A DNA stretch of 64,000 nucleotides from positions 124,001 to 188,000 of the forward strand of contig JAVXUO010002473.1 of NCBI GenBank assembly GCA_033065855.1, given 5' to 3'. This DNA is from Escallonia rubra. Taxonomy: Eukaryota; Streptophyta; Magnoliopsida; Escalloniales; Escalloniaceae. The notes beneath the pieces are model-generated. The model did no database searches, was not told where the DNA came from, and saw only the letters and a list, made by a program, of their open reading frames with translations. This document shows, piece by piece, positions 42,448-53,100 of the stretch. Position numbers and translations under genes: made by a program. Position 1 is the stretch's first letter. Each line of letters begins with the position of its first letter.

Positions 42448-43089
42448 TTAGGTTCCATAAAGCTCAAGGGCCTTTCTCCTCCCTACCATAACAGCAATCT
42501 CAATCCACCCCCCAACAAGCACTCTTGCACAAGACCTTGCCACCGATGCCTTCCCAAGCGCAGCTGCAACATTTCCCAGCACCAACATGGCGAACCAAGC
42601 AGTGACTGCAGCTGCGAGAACCCTAATCTGCTGATCCTTTATCGCAAAGGCTGCGAGCAGTGGCAGTATCCCTCCTACCACATACGCCACCGAAGCTGCC
42701 ACAGCTACTTGAGTCGGACTTGGCGCCGCCGCGGTTTTCGTCCCTCCAGCTCTTCCCTCTCTTTGGTCTCTGTCTTCTTGAGCCTTGACTGTATCAACTT
42801 GGACGTAAACGGAGACAAACTCGGCCGTTGCCATGCTTAAAGCTCCGGCTAGTAGCCCTAAAAGCCCAGTAACGATCAGCGCCTCCGTTTCATCGATGTG
42901 TGTTCCTGCCCCAATGATCAGTAAGGTAGCCGAAACTACGCCTTCGTTGCCACCGAGTACAACGGCCCTAAGCCATTGTGCCCTTTGGGAGTAGTCGAAG
43001 TACTTCCCCGACTCATCACCCAATTGGTGGCGCCCTGCCTCATGATCGAAATCAGGTTCTGTCATGGAGCTGAGAGGAAAATGAGGCAA
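42448..43089 (-). CDS. Vacuolar iron transporter-like (VTL/nodulin-21-type) membrane protein
   Basis: A single-exon 213-aa protein of the CCC1/VIT family, in the short VTL subgroup that lacks the long cytosolic metal-binding insert of VIT1. Characterised members move Fe(II) or Mn(II) into the vacuole or symbiosome. Features: a soluble N-terminus (about 1-35), QRAQWLRAVVLGGNEGVVSA beginning membrane helix 1, EALIVTGLLGLLAGALSMAT as helix 2, a short charged loop (DTVKAQEDRDQREGRAGG), then three hydrophobic helices to about residue 205. Length is normal for VTLs. Odd point: the motif usually GANDG is GGNEG here, an Asp-to-Glu change at a conserved acidic position. The start follows an upstream region with a TATATA-type motif on the minus strand (about 43165-43185). 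Metal specificity is unknown. Confidence 0.9.
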   Translation of the reverse strand: MPHFPLSSMTEPDFDHEAGRHQLGDESGKYFDYSQRAQWLRAVVLGGNEGVVSATLLIIGAGTHIDETEALIVTGLLGLLAGALSMATAEFVSVYVQVDTVKAQEDRDQREGRAGGTKTAAAPSPTQVAVAASVAYVVGGILPLLAAFAIKDQQIRVLAAAVTAWFAMLVLGNVAAALGKASVARSCARVLVGGWIEIAVMVGRRKALELYGT

Positions 43090-46011
43090 TTTTCAAGAGA
43101 GTCTTCCTAAGGATAAACTTGTCTAGTGCTTTGATAGTTCAAAAAACTATAGCTAGATAGTGTCTTGCGGAGGGCATATATACATATAGAGAGAGAGAGA
43201 GAGATTCGGAGTTGTCCTGGTTTTGCATACGTGAATATCTCATGAGATGTTAAATTAAGTCGCGATGAGCGAGACGCGCAGATGCAAAGAATGACGTATA
43301 AAGTACTAAATGTAATCATATATACCTTATTTGTGACCACCGCTAGTTCGTTACACCCATAAACTCGTCGATGATCGAAGTACTTATGGTGATGGGACCA
43401 ATTAGATCATGTGTAGCCGCTTGGAAATATACGAACAGGGACAGTTCTCTACGTAAGTTTCTATTTATTCAAAGCTGAAAAAGTTCATTCACTTGTGCCA
43501 CTCACTCTTTGCTTTGTATGAAATTAGACTGTAGCTATAGCAACGATTGTAAGTATCTCAATGTATGTTAGTTAGGCCCTGACCGGTTTGGCAAGTAATA
43601 GACTATGATACATAAAGGGGTCATACATACACACATAGTAAACATTAATGGGAAATTAACTGCTACCCTTACTTAATTTCATGTTTACCAATTCCAGACC
43701 ATTTACCTTTTCAAAATGTAGATTTTGCAAATTCCAAAAGAAAAGGAAGAACTTGTTCATTCCCAAGTCATAGGAATCAAATTAGCATATTCTTGGTATA
43801 AGCTGTAGGAATTAATGTAAAGTTTCTCCAGCAATATGCTAATTGGTTCCTATAATATGGTCATGGAATCCGGTAACTAAGAAACAGATAAGGAATATGT
43901 ATACAGCGAATAGTAACAATAACGTACAGAATTACCGGTGACCACCAACACAGACACGTAGAAGGTGATGTGTAGTCAGATAACAACCGCGAGGACAAAA
44001 GCCGCAACATCGCTTCATTCCCTGGATTACCGTTTGCCTTTCGCATTCAAGACTAAAGGCTGCTTCACAGATTAAGTTTGATCTTCAGCCTCTAATTAAT
44101 TGATTACACATAATGTAGAAGGGCCTCTAACTACGAATAATGCATTGCAGGGTGTCTGCGGCTTTGTTCTGCACACATTATGATCATAGGTATCAAAACC
44201 GAACTTGCCTAGCCAGTGAATCATAATAACAACATACCCATTTATCGGTAAAAACATACACGCAAATACATTATATGGTCCTAGACGCATGCTTCAGAGT
44301 TAAAGGATGACGTGAATTTGAGTAATCTCTAGAACAAAAATGAGATGTTGTCATAGAAGAGTACATTCATGATTGTTTTATGATACAATCCCATACAAGA
44401 GGAGCTCCCTTGACAACATTACTTCCCTTCTCTGAACATATCATTTAACTTTTGCATATACTCCTTTTAAGGACCGCTTTTTGATCTTTAGCATTTGAAT
44501 ATTGAATCAAATGTTACAGGGCCACAGCCTACGAACGGTGTACTGCAAGGTGCCTGTAACTACGAATAGTGTATTGTAGAAGGGCCTTTGGTTTATTTCT
44601 ATGTTGATTATGAATTTATGACCCAAGTTGGCTTTGACATATAATATGTTGCAATATAATGTCCAGTATATCATGCCACTATCTTGATCCAAAACTATGT
44701 TTGATAAAATTCTATGCCACCCAACAGTCCTATTAGAATATAGTCCTCTACATGATGAGTTGAACTGGTCATTATAACTCGAGGCTCCCAGGGAATGAGG
44801 GACGGAGGAGGCTAGTTTGATTAGCCAAAAGATGGTCATCGGTTCAAAGACATAAGGCGACCCTACTTTTTCAGGGTAAGACGGGATAGAGAAAATGCCT
44901 CGAGCCACTGCTCGAGGTGCCATGAAGTAACACATGTCATACTCTCATGAAAGCCCCGAACGACCCTGAACAAAAGGATACTTGTACTTGACACTTACAC
45001 AAAGGAGTAGGTAGAAAATAACTAGGGGAGAGATAAAACTCTCTCTAGGGAAGTTGACAAAATAGCCTTGTAACTTCGAGAAAAAGGGTGCCTCCAATAC
45101 GAAGGGGGTTGCAGTAACTCAGAAGCTGTTTATGGGAAACAAACACAAGTCTTCGCAAGTTTGTAAAAGAATACATGGTGGCTGATGCATACTCGTTGGC
45201 AGAAGGCCGAGAAGTTGATGCAGATAAATCTTTTTGTACATTTCATGAAATTGAAGACTAGAAATGCTTCAAACTTATATGATGTCGTTTTTGCTGCACC
45301 AAATAAGGTCATATGGAATTAATTTTGTTACACTAGCTTTGCCTCTCTTGACGTGACATCCTAGATCTGCCCTTGGCAGAGCGGGTTAAGCTTCCTTACA
45401 GTGAGGTCTAGAGAGTATAAGTAAGATGTGCGTAATCTTACTAATTTCTTGTTTCATGCTTGAACTCATGATGAAATCACAACGAAGCAATCACAACTAC
45501 CTTAGCGCTTACTCTCCGTTCTGGTACATTAAACTTGCCAAGTATTAACCAAGCCTAGCTCTTCATTCTGTCTGGACACCTTACGCTTGCCAAGCAATGA
45601 TTTTTGACGTTGTGGAAGAATGTCAGGCAAAAAATTAGTAGCAATTGTGTAAAAGTGCCATAAATAAAAATGACATTTATAAGATAAAGCCGCCAAACAT
45701 TTCTGGCACTTTAAGGGAAGTTTCGTAAATTTAGTGGCACTCTTCTTAAAGTGTCGCATAGTTTATTTTGACTATTGACCCCAAGGGGTGACATTTAGAA
45801 GTGTCGCGTATAAAGCTTTGTAAATGGCCGACGCATATAAGAAGTGTCGGGAATTCCCAATAGACAGATTTGTGATGTTTGAGAAAAGTGTTAGGAAAGT
45901 GTTGGAAGACCTCTTTGTGATACTTTTTCTGTCATTTGTGACACTTTTTTTAGTGTCGTCGAATCCTTTTTTTTTTTAGTGCTTTAGCGTAACCTGGTTC
46001 CCAAATTCTTG
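43090..46011. other. Intergenic region with decayed repeats
   Basis: A (GA)n run at 43187-43204 lies in the upstream region of the VTL gene. About 44105-44180 and 44515-44600 share the words ctacgaata, gtattg/gcattgcag and agaagggcct and look like copies of one decayed element. About 45590-45981 has repeated gtgtcg/gtgacac words and ends in tttagtg, resembling one end of a CACTA-like element with no partner end. About 45365-45440 carries a weak SINE-like tail (gtaagatgtgcgtaatctta). No gene is supported. Confidence 0.45.
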
Positions 46012-46019
46012 CTATGACC

Positions 46020-46878
46020 CAGGGCAGAACTTGCTCATGACCAAGGGGGCCATGGCACCCCCAAACTTTTGGGAAACTTTTTTTTAGTTCTTTAAAGAAT
46101 AATTATTCTTTATTTAACATATTTACGAAAATATTATTATATCGTAACATTAATTAGTTAGGGTTTCCTTTTGTTGTGTTTTTTACTCTTTGTGTCATCG
46201 GCCGCCATAATTTTCTTCTTCTCATTCTTTTGCTCTATCTTCATTCTTCAAAGTTTCAAATTCCAATTCTCCAGATTACGTGAATCGATCGAGGTTAGTT
46301 CTATTTTTTTAATTTAAATTCTTATAGTATGTTAACTTATATATGACATTGTACGCATGCAATTAATATCACATTAGTAATACATCTATACCGTAAGAGT
46401 TAAGCTTATTTCATGCAAGATTAGTAATTCGTTGTTAATTAAACTTACCAAGTTAAATAGATCACTATGAATAATAAAATTAAATGATCAGTAGTCAAAT
46501 GAACAATTTATTCTGCATTTAAATCACTATACTGAACGAGCATTTCGGCTATATATAAAAATGGTCAAAACTCAACTCCGAAATAAGATATTTTTCTCAC
46601 TGATTCTTTGATTGTACACATTGAGAGAGATATTGTGGAGACGTTTACTATAAACTCGATCATTAATGACTTTCGCGACTATAAACGTGTTCCATTTTGA
46701 CCATCAATGACTTTTCTTATGTTTTCTTATTTTGTGAAACCTTAATGAATTATTTCTAATTTTAATATTTTTTATTTTTAATATTTTATGTGAAGTTGAA
46801 TTTTTTTAATTCTTTTAGGTTAGCCATCAATTTTTTTATGTCTTTTTGGCTCTCCACGAGTTGACTTTCTGGATCCGT
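46020..46878. mobile_element. Probable non-autonomous hAT-like element
   Basis: The octamer CTATGACC lies immediately outside both ends (46012-46019 and 46879-46886), the size expected of a hAT target duplication. The left end begins CAGGGCAGAACTTGC and is followed by the ggggccatggca-type string; the right end has ctttctggatccgt. These resemble the CAGGGGCGGATCCAG termini of a common plant hAT family. An alternative reading puts the right end five bases further, in which case the octamer would be coincidental. No coding capacity. Confidence 0.5.
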
Positions 46879-46886
46879 CTATGACC

Positions 46887-48281
46887 TAAAATGCCCCTTT
46901 TCATGGTCATGGCTGTGAACCTATCAGACACATATATAGTTCAAATGGACAATGCAACCAGTCACCCCAAAGAGAAATTGACCAAACTTTACCAGCCAGA
47001 AATAAATGTGCCAAACGCGGATTAGTAAAAGAAAATATTCTCTTTGCATATTCGGCAGTTTCTATGCGCATACTCTTGCTCAATTGCTCAACCTATAAGG
47101 GAAAATAATGAATGTAGCATTTAAGTGTAGAACAATCCTCATACAGCAATAACCTTTAAGCAGCTCCACCATTATAACTTTCCAAAATTGTGACGTTGCT
47201 CTTAATCTTAAGTGGTTCGATCTAACTTTCTTCGATAGATTTTGCGACGTTTACTGATACCCGTAGCTTGATTTGCGATTTTTTTAGCTGAATTAGGACC
47301 TTGATGTAAGCTAAGTTCCATTTGCTTCTGCTGATCATGTTTCCCTGTGGCAAAAACCATCTTTACTTTTACTTCAATACTAAATCAGGACTAAGTATTT
47401 CTACAAAAGATTGCTAGGTTCACAAGGCATGCATAATTTAGGTTGATAACTGGGGCCAAACTGCAGAACTGTGGTACAGATCAAACAGTCATTGAATGCC
47501 CTCAACATACCTTCACACTCAAACGTAACAACCCCAGTAAATTGATTGATTTCGTATGGTATGGGGCGACTTGATGCAAGACCCAGCTAACTTCCTTACC
47601 CTTTTACTTGATATATTCAGTTGGATCATCCAACCTAAATTAAGATGGTAATCATTAACTTTTTTTCAAAGTAAATGCTGCAAAAAAGGGAAATCACACC
47701 TCCTTCTTTACCGATAGTAATGTACTACTGCAGCATTAGTGGTGCTTGAAAATAATATTTTCAAAGCTAATAAAAGATGACAGTTTACTCTTGAAGATAA
47801 TATTCTCCGATATGTTCCTAGCAAAAAATACTACTCCGTATTATATAAACAAAAGTTATCGTAAATTGGCCAAAAGTACTACGAGTTGGTCGAGTATAGT
47901 AATTAGGGCAAAAAAAATTTGTCGTTATCCTGATTGTAGAAAGATACTTATAATCAACGTACAACGACAATTAATGGTCGTCAAATATTTTTAGTGACTT
48001 TTCTTTTAATACTTTTAGTAACAATTCTTAGAAGTAATTTTTTAGCGTCATTAAATAAAAATTATTAAAAATATTACGACAATTAATTATTGCTACATGA
48101 AATGTTGTAGGTATCTTCCTACAACTCAGGTAGCATCCAAAATTCTTTCTAGTAATTATGTGAAACCCAGAACCGTTTTACAAATCTACTTGAACTACTA
48201 TTTTGACACGTCATATTGGTCATTCTAATAGTAACTTTTGTTCAATCATTTGATCGACTAGTAACTTTTGTTCAATTCATT
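46887..48281. other. Intergenic AT-rich region
   Basis: No gene. About 47925-48140 (cgacaattaatggtcgtcaa, cattaaataaaaattattaa, ctacatgaaatg) resembles 51255-51430 on the other side of the P450 gene and is probably a copy of the same AT-rich MITE. Confidence 0.5.
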
Positions 48282-48624
48282 TAGGCCCCGTTTGACACTC
48301 ATTTTTTTTCAGTTTTGGAAATTGGAAAAAAAAAAGCGTGTTTGGTAACCATTTTTTTTTCTTCTCCAGTTTTTAAACTGAAGAAGAAAAAAAAACTCCA
48401 AAAATGAGTTTTTTTTTTTTTTTTGAGACCACCACCACCGCCGGCGACTGCCGGCAGCCACGCTAGCCACCACCACTGTCGGCCACCGCCACCGCAAACC
48501 ACCACAAAAAAAAAATGGGTTATCAAACACCCACTTATTTTTGTAAAAAAAAAAAAATTAACTGCTCTTTAATTTTTTTTTATTAGAAACTGAAAACAAA
48601 AAAAAAAATTGTCAACGAAGCCTA
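48282..48624 (+). mobile_element. MITE, copy 2 (same family as 7590-7981)
   Basis: A 343-bp element starting TAGGCCCCGTTTGACA and ending TGTCAACGAAGCCTA, an imperfect inverted repeat. The interior has A/T homopolymers around a GC-rich core of CCACC/CCGCC triplets (48426-48505). Overlapping minus-strand frames rich in Trp/Gly and Lys/Phe are low-complexity artefacts. No clear target duplication. Confidence 0.65.
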
Positions 48625-48939
48625 GTGATAAAGATACAATGGAATGCATACCAAAGAATTTATTTGTAACAGTGTTATTAACATAAAGCACGACTCTTAG
48701 TGCATGTGGTATACCGTGTTTACTTGGGCATTGTTACGAGCCACCGATCACTCCCTTTCTCTAATTCCCCTAACCAGAAAAAGTCAGTTCAGACTTCAGA
48801 CACCAGTGGCTCTGTAATTACATTCTAGCTAGCTATGACCCTATTACCATGAATGTCCCTTCTGACCAAAATATTCAATGTGAATCAGTTGGTAGATGAA
48901 ACTCATTCACTCCCTCACAGTCCCTCACACACGTATATG

Positions 48940-49017
48940 GTGCGGTCTTTATAAGTAATTGTTAGCCCTCTCTACTTCAGTGTATCACATCTCTCTCTCT
49001 CTCTCCCTCCCTCGAGA
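48940..49017 (+). promoter_or_regulatory. P450 core promoter/leader: weak TATA and CT-rich leader
   Basis: A TTATAAG motif at about 48949-48955 lies 63 bp before the start codon, followed by a (CT)n tract at 48990-49006. Pyrimidine-rich leaders of this kind are common in plant promoters. The assignment rests on position only. Confidence 0.4.
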
Positions 49018-50650
49018 ATGGAGTTGATAGACTTTGTTTTCCTCTTTCTAGCAGCTCTCTTCCTACGATTATGGTGGAAATACTGGTCGGTCACCGGCGG
49101 CGGCCCAAAGAACCTTCCACCGGGGCCGCCGGGCTGGCCGCTTGTGGGCAACCTAGGGCAAGTCATACTCCAAAGACGACCCTTCATGTATGTGGTACGT
49201 GACTTGCGTGCCAAGTATGGTCCAATCTTCACCATGCAAATGGGCCAACGAACTTTAGTTATCATCACAAGCTCCGAGCTCATCCATGAAGCCCTGGTTC
49301 AGAAGGGCCCGATTTTCGCAAGCCGGCCGCCCGACTCCCCCATCAGACTGCTGTTCAGTGTCGGAAAATGCGCCATTAACTCGGCGGAGTACGGCCCACT
49401 GTGGCGCACTCTGCGGCGGAATTTCGTCACCGAGCTGATAAACCCTACAAGAATCCGGCAATGCAGTTGGATAAGGAAATGGGCCTTGGAGATGCACATG
49501 AAAAGGCTCCAAGATGAAGCATCCCAGAAGGGCTTCGTGGAGGTTATGGCCAACCTTAGGCTTTCTGTTTGTAGTATACTCATTTGCTTGTGTTTCGGTG
49601 CACAAATCTCTGAGGAACGGATAAAGAACATAGAAAGCATTCTAAAAGAGGTAATGATGGTGACAATGCCGAAGCTACCGGACTTCTTGCCGGTGCTTTT
49701 GCCATTATTTCGCCGTCAACTCAAAGAAGCAAGGGAGTTAAGGAAGAGACAACTTGAATGCCTGGTTCCTTTGGTGAGAAACAGGAGAGCATTCGTGGAA
49801 GCTGGTGGAAGCCCTTGGTAAGTACTTCAGTTACACTTGTAATTTTCAGATGGAAAATCTTTTGGTAGTACTAATCTTTATGTTCCTTGCTATTCTTGGC
49901 TCCAGTGACATCAACTTCCCAGAGATGGTGAGCCCTGTTGGAGCAGCATACATTGACTCACTCTTCGGGCTGGAACCCGCCGGCCGTGGCCGGCTGAGCG
50001 AAGAAGAGCTGGTGACGCTAGTATCAGAAGTGATCAACGCCGGAACAGACACCAGCGCAACGACGGTCGAGTGGGCGCTACTCCACTTGGTCATGGACCA
50101 AGAGATTCAAGAGAAGCTATACAAGGAAATAGTTGAATGCGTTAGGATCAATGGAGTTGTGACCGAGAGCGACGTCGAAAAGATGCCTTATCTCGTCGCA
50201 ATCGTGAAGGAGACCTTCCGACGGCACCCGCCGAGCCACTTTGTGCTGTCTCATGCAGCAACAAAGGACACTGAGCTCGGCGGGTACACTGTTCCGGCCG
50301 GGGTGAACGTGGAATTCTACACTGCATGGGTGACTGAGGATCCGGACTTGTGGGAGGATCCGGGTCAGTTCCGACCCGAGAGGTTCTTGGACGGCGACGG
50401 GGTGGACGTCGACGTGACAGGGACGAGGGGGGTGAAGATGGTTCCGTTCGGCGCCGGACGGAGGATCTGTCCGGCGCTGAGCTTGGGCACGTTGCATGTG
50501 TACATGCTGCTTGCTAGGATGGTGCATGCTTTTAAGTGGGTTCCGGTTCCTTATGCCCCGCCCGACCCGACCGAGACCTTTGCTTTTACTGTGGTTATGA
50601 AGAATCCTCTCAAGGCAGTTATTTTGCCAAGGCAAAAGAATGTGGCTTGA
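49018..50650 (+). CDS. CYP77: Cytochrome P450, CYP77 family (CYP77B-like)
   Basis: A haem-thiolate monooxygenase anchored in the ER. Two exons, 49018-49817 and 49906-50650, with an 88-bp GT-AG intron; the joined frame is 514 aa. Features: N-terminal membrane anchor (about 4-24), the PPGPPGWP hinge, the I-helix AGTDTS (312-317), ExxR at E369-R372, PERF (424-427) and haem-binding FGAGRRICP with Cys455. All essential residues are present. The segments around GKCAINSAEYGPLWRTLRRN and ICSILICLCFGA-like residues point to CYP77, closest in my judgement to CYP77B. Characterised CYP77 enzymes hydroxylate or epoxidise fatty acids in cutin-related metabolism; the substrate here is unproven. Confidence 0.92.
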
Positions 50651-52200
50651 AGTTATTAGGGTCATAACTTGTTCATTGCTTTGTTGCTGTGTCAGTGTGC
50701 TTGGGGGTATTATAGTAATTATACTAGTACTATGGTGCTATGTGTGTTTATGGGTTCTAAACTAAGTTGTTCAAATTTGGAGGTGTACCATCCATTGAGA
50801 CATTAATACACTTCAAATGCAATATTGCCTGTAAATGAGGAGGGAAAAGCGCTCTTTTCCGGGCTTTTAGATATTTTCACTCTCTTTTGGTAACAAAACG
50901 GTCTAACAGATAAATTTTCGTCGTACAAAATGTGTGGACGATTAACTTTTTGCCATGAGACTCTATTATAGCAGTGAGCAGGATAATAGTCTCGTAGTTT
51001 CTCTATTATAAATGAGTAAAATTTTGGTATAAATCATATAAATTATCATTTATCCCCCATGTTGATGCATTAAATGGTGCCAAGTTCCACACCAACTTTG
51101 ATGAATGTCTGACTGAACAGCGGAGTGGCTTTTTGACAGCCGAGAGAGTGCAGATTGCAGACATGAGTCAGAGGCAATAACTCTAGAGCAGGTAAAACCG
51201 TAAAAAGGAAGTAAATGTACTCATACTGTCATTGCCGTGTCTAACTCATGTCATGCATAGACAGTGATAATTAATAATTATTAAATATTTTTATATTTTT
51301 TATGCTAACATTTTTAATGACGATTCTTATCAAAAAAAAATTATGTCACTAAATAAAAGTCAGTAAAAACATTTAGTGACCATTAATAATTGATACATGA
51401 GAATATGAGAAAGATTTTTTCTATTCCAGTAGTAGCCAAATTTGTTATGCTCCCCCCCTAACCCCTCCTCTCTCTCTCTCTCTCTCTCTCCCTCCCTCTC
51501 TGTCTCTGTCTTCTTCCCCCCACCCCCCAATGCACATTAATTAATCATGACAGGCCATCAATGACTTATGGGCAATATGCGTAAATGCTGGTAGGTCCGA
51601 GGAAGTCAGGCCAGCCATGGTCAAGGACGGGACACAGTTCTCCTTGGACTCAAGACACCCTTTGCTTAATTAATCATGTTATGGTCACTGGATTATGTTA
51701 CAACATCAACTCTTTTGGGAAACCCCTCTTTGTTTTGGAGTTTCGAGGGCATTCATGATGCTAATTTTGCAATCAGAAGTGGAGCGTGAAAGGTCAAAGA
51801 TTAGAACTTTACGACTAATTAGAATGCGCTCTCAAGTTTAGGCATTCCCCGTGTTTTTCCTTTATTTTTTTGTTTCTCAAGAATGTTTATGTTTACGCTA
51901 CATTAGGTTGTTTTGTACTAACTATTTCAGTGATCTTCTTGATCTCGTACGTAGTGAGAATTAAACATGAATATTTATTTTATCGTTAAGGGTGTAATAG
52001 ATAAAGTTTTGTTTTCAAACTACTTTGGTCGCACCCAAGAGCCCACCAGGGGGTCCCGTTTTGTGCGAGACGTCACCATATTCAACGGTTAATTATTCAA
52101 CGCTCCCAAGCCGGTCAAGCGACCATGCTCAAGTCACGTGCATTTTCCCTTTGTGAAACAACTTTGGCGTGCCTTCCACTTTAGGGGGGTCGGCCACCCT
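50651..52200. other. Intergenic region downstream of the P450 gene
   Basis: Contains the P450 3' UTR. About 51255-51430 is an AT-rich repeat related to 47925-48140, and a (CT)n tract lies at 51471-51510. No gene seen. GC content rises after about 52020. Confidence 0.55.
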
Positions 52201-52350
52201 CCCCTTTAAAGGGTCGACCTCATTCCTTCACCTCTCTTTAAGGGACCATGCATCGTCCGCGACACCTGCCGTCCACATCCGCGCGCTGACTCCGCGACCC
52301 CTATCGCTTGGGCGCCATCTCTGACACCCGTGCGCAATACTCCAACACTC

Positions 52351-52690
52351 TGTCGCGCCCATGCGCTGCGCCGCTGATACAGTCGCGCCCCCAAGCTCTC
52401 TATCACACTATCGTGCCCCCGGCACCATACACACTCCGTCGCGCCCATGCGCCTCGCCGATGATACAGCCGTGCCCCTAGGCTCTTTATCATACTATCGC
52501 GCCCCCGACACCATACGCATTTCGTCGCGCCCATGTACCGCGCCGCTAATATAGTCGTGTCCACGGGCTCTCTATCACACTAATGTTCCCCTCGGTACTC
52601 CAACACCCCGTCGCGCCCAAGCGCCGCACCACTGATACAGTCGCGCCCCATGGCTCTCTGTCACACTACCACGCTCCTCACATTGGTCCA
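52351..52690 (+). repeat. GC-rich tandem repeat, about 86-bp unit, four diverged copies
   Basis: Units start at about 52351, 52437, 52523 and 52609, each beginning with cgtcgcgcccatgcg-like sequence. Each continues with gatacagtcgcgccc and ggctctctatcacacta. The last copy is the most diverged. Short frames across it have no similarity I recognise. Confidence 0.8.
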
Positions 52691-52749
52691 TCCTTTCACC
52701 ACACCATGCGCACCTTGCCTTGGTCGTGGAACATGCTTCAACCTACTCC

Positions 52750-53100
52750 CCGGAGTGTGCAGCATCCCGCGGGGATAGGCGACTCCTCCGAGACACTATC
52801 TTCGCCAGGGAACTTTTCAACTCCCTTTCCGTCATGGAGCTTTTCAACTCCTTTTCCGTCAGGTAGACGGCTCCTCTGGGATGCTACCTTGACGCTCTTC
52901 GAGTGCTTCGGCACAAGGACTCACCCGCGGGGATAGACGACTCCTTCGGGACACTATCTCCGCCAGGAAGCTTTTCAACTCCCCTTCCGCCAAGTAGACG
53001 GCTCATCCGGAATACTACCTTGACGCGCTCCGAAGGCTCCGGCAGAAGGACTCAACCGCGGGGATTGGTACTCCTCCAGGACACTATTTTCGTCAGGGTG
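52750..53100 (+). repeat. Second tandem repeat, about 130-bp unit
   Basis: Recurring blocks cgcggggat-gactcctc-gacactatc, gccagg-agcttttcaactcc and agacggctc-ctaccttgacgc appear two to three times with divergence. Together with 52351-52690 and the TATA box near 53492 they may be internal repeats of a decayed LTR. Confidence 0.65.

Noticed and set aside
48299..48530. Two minus-strand frames rich in Trp/Gly and Lys/Phe
   Set aside because: Translations of the MITE homopolymers and CCACC core.
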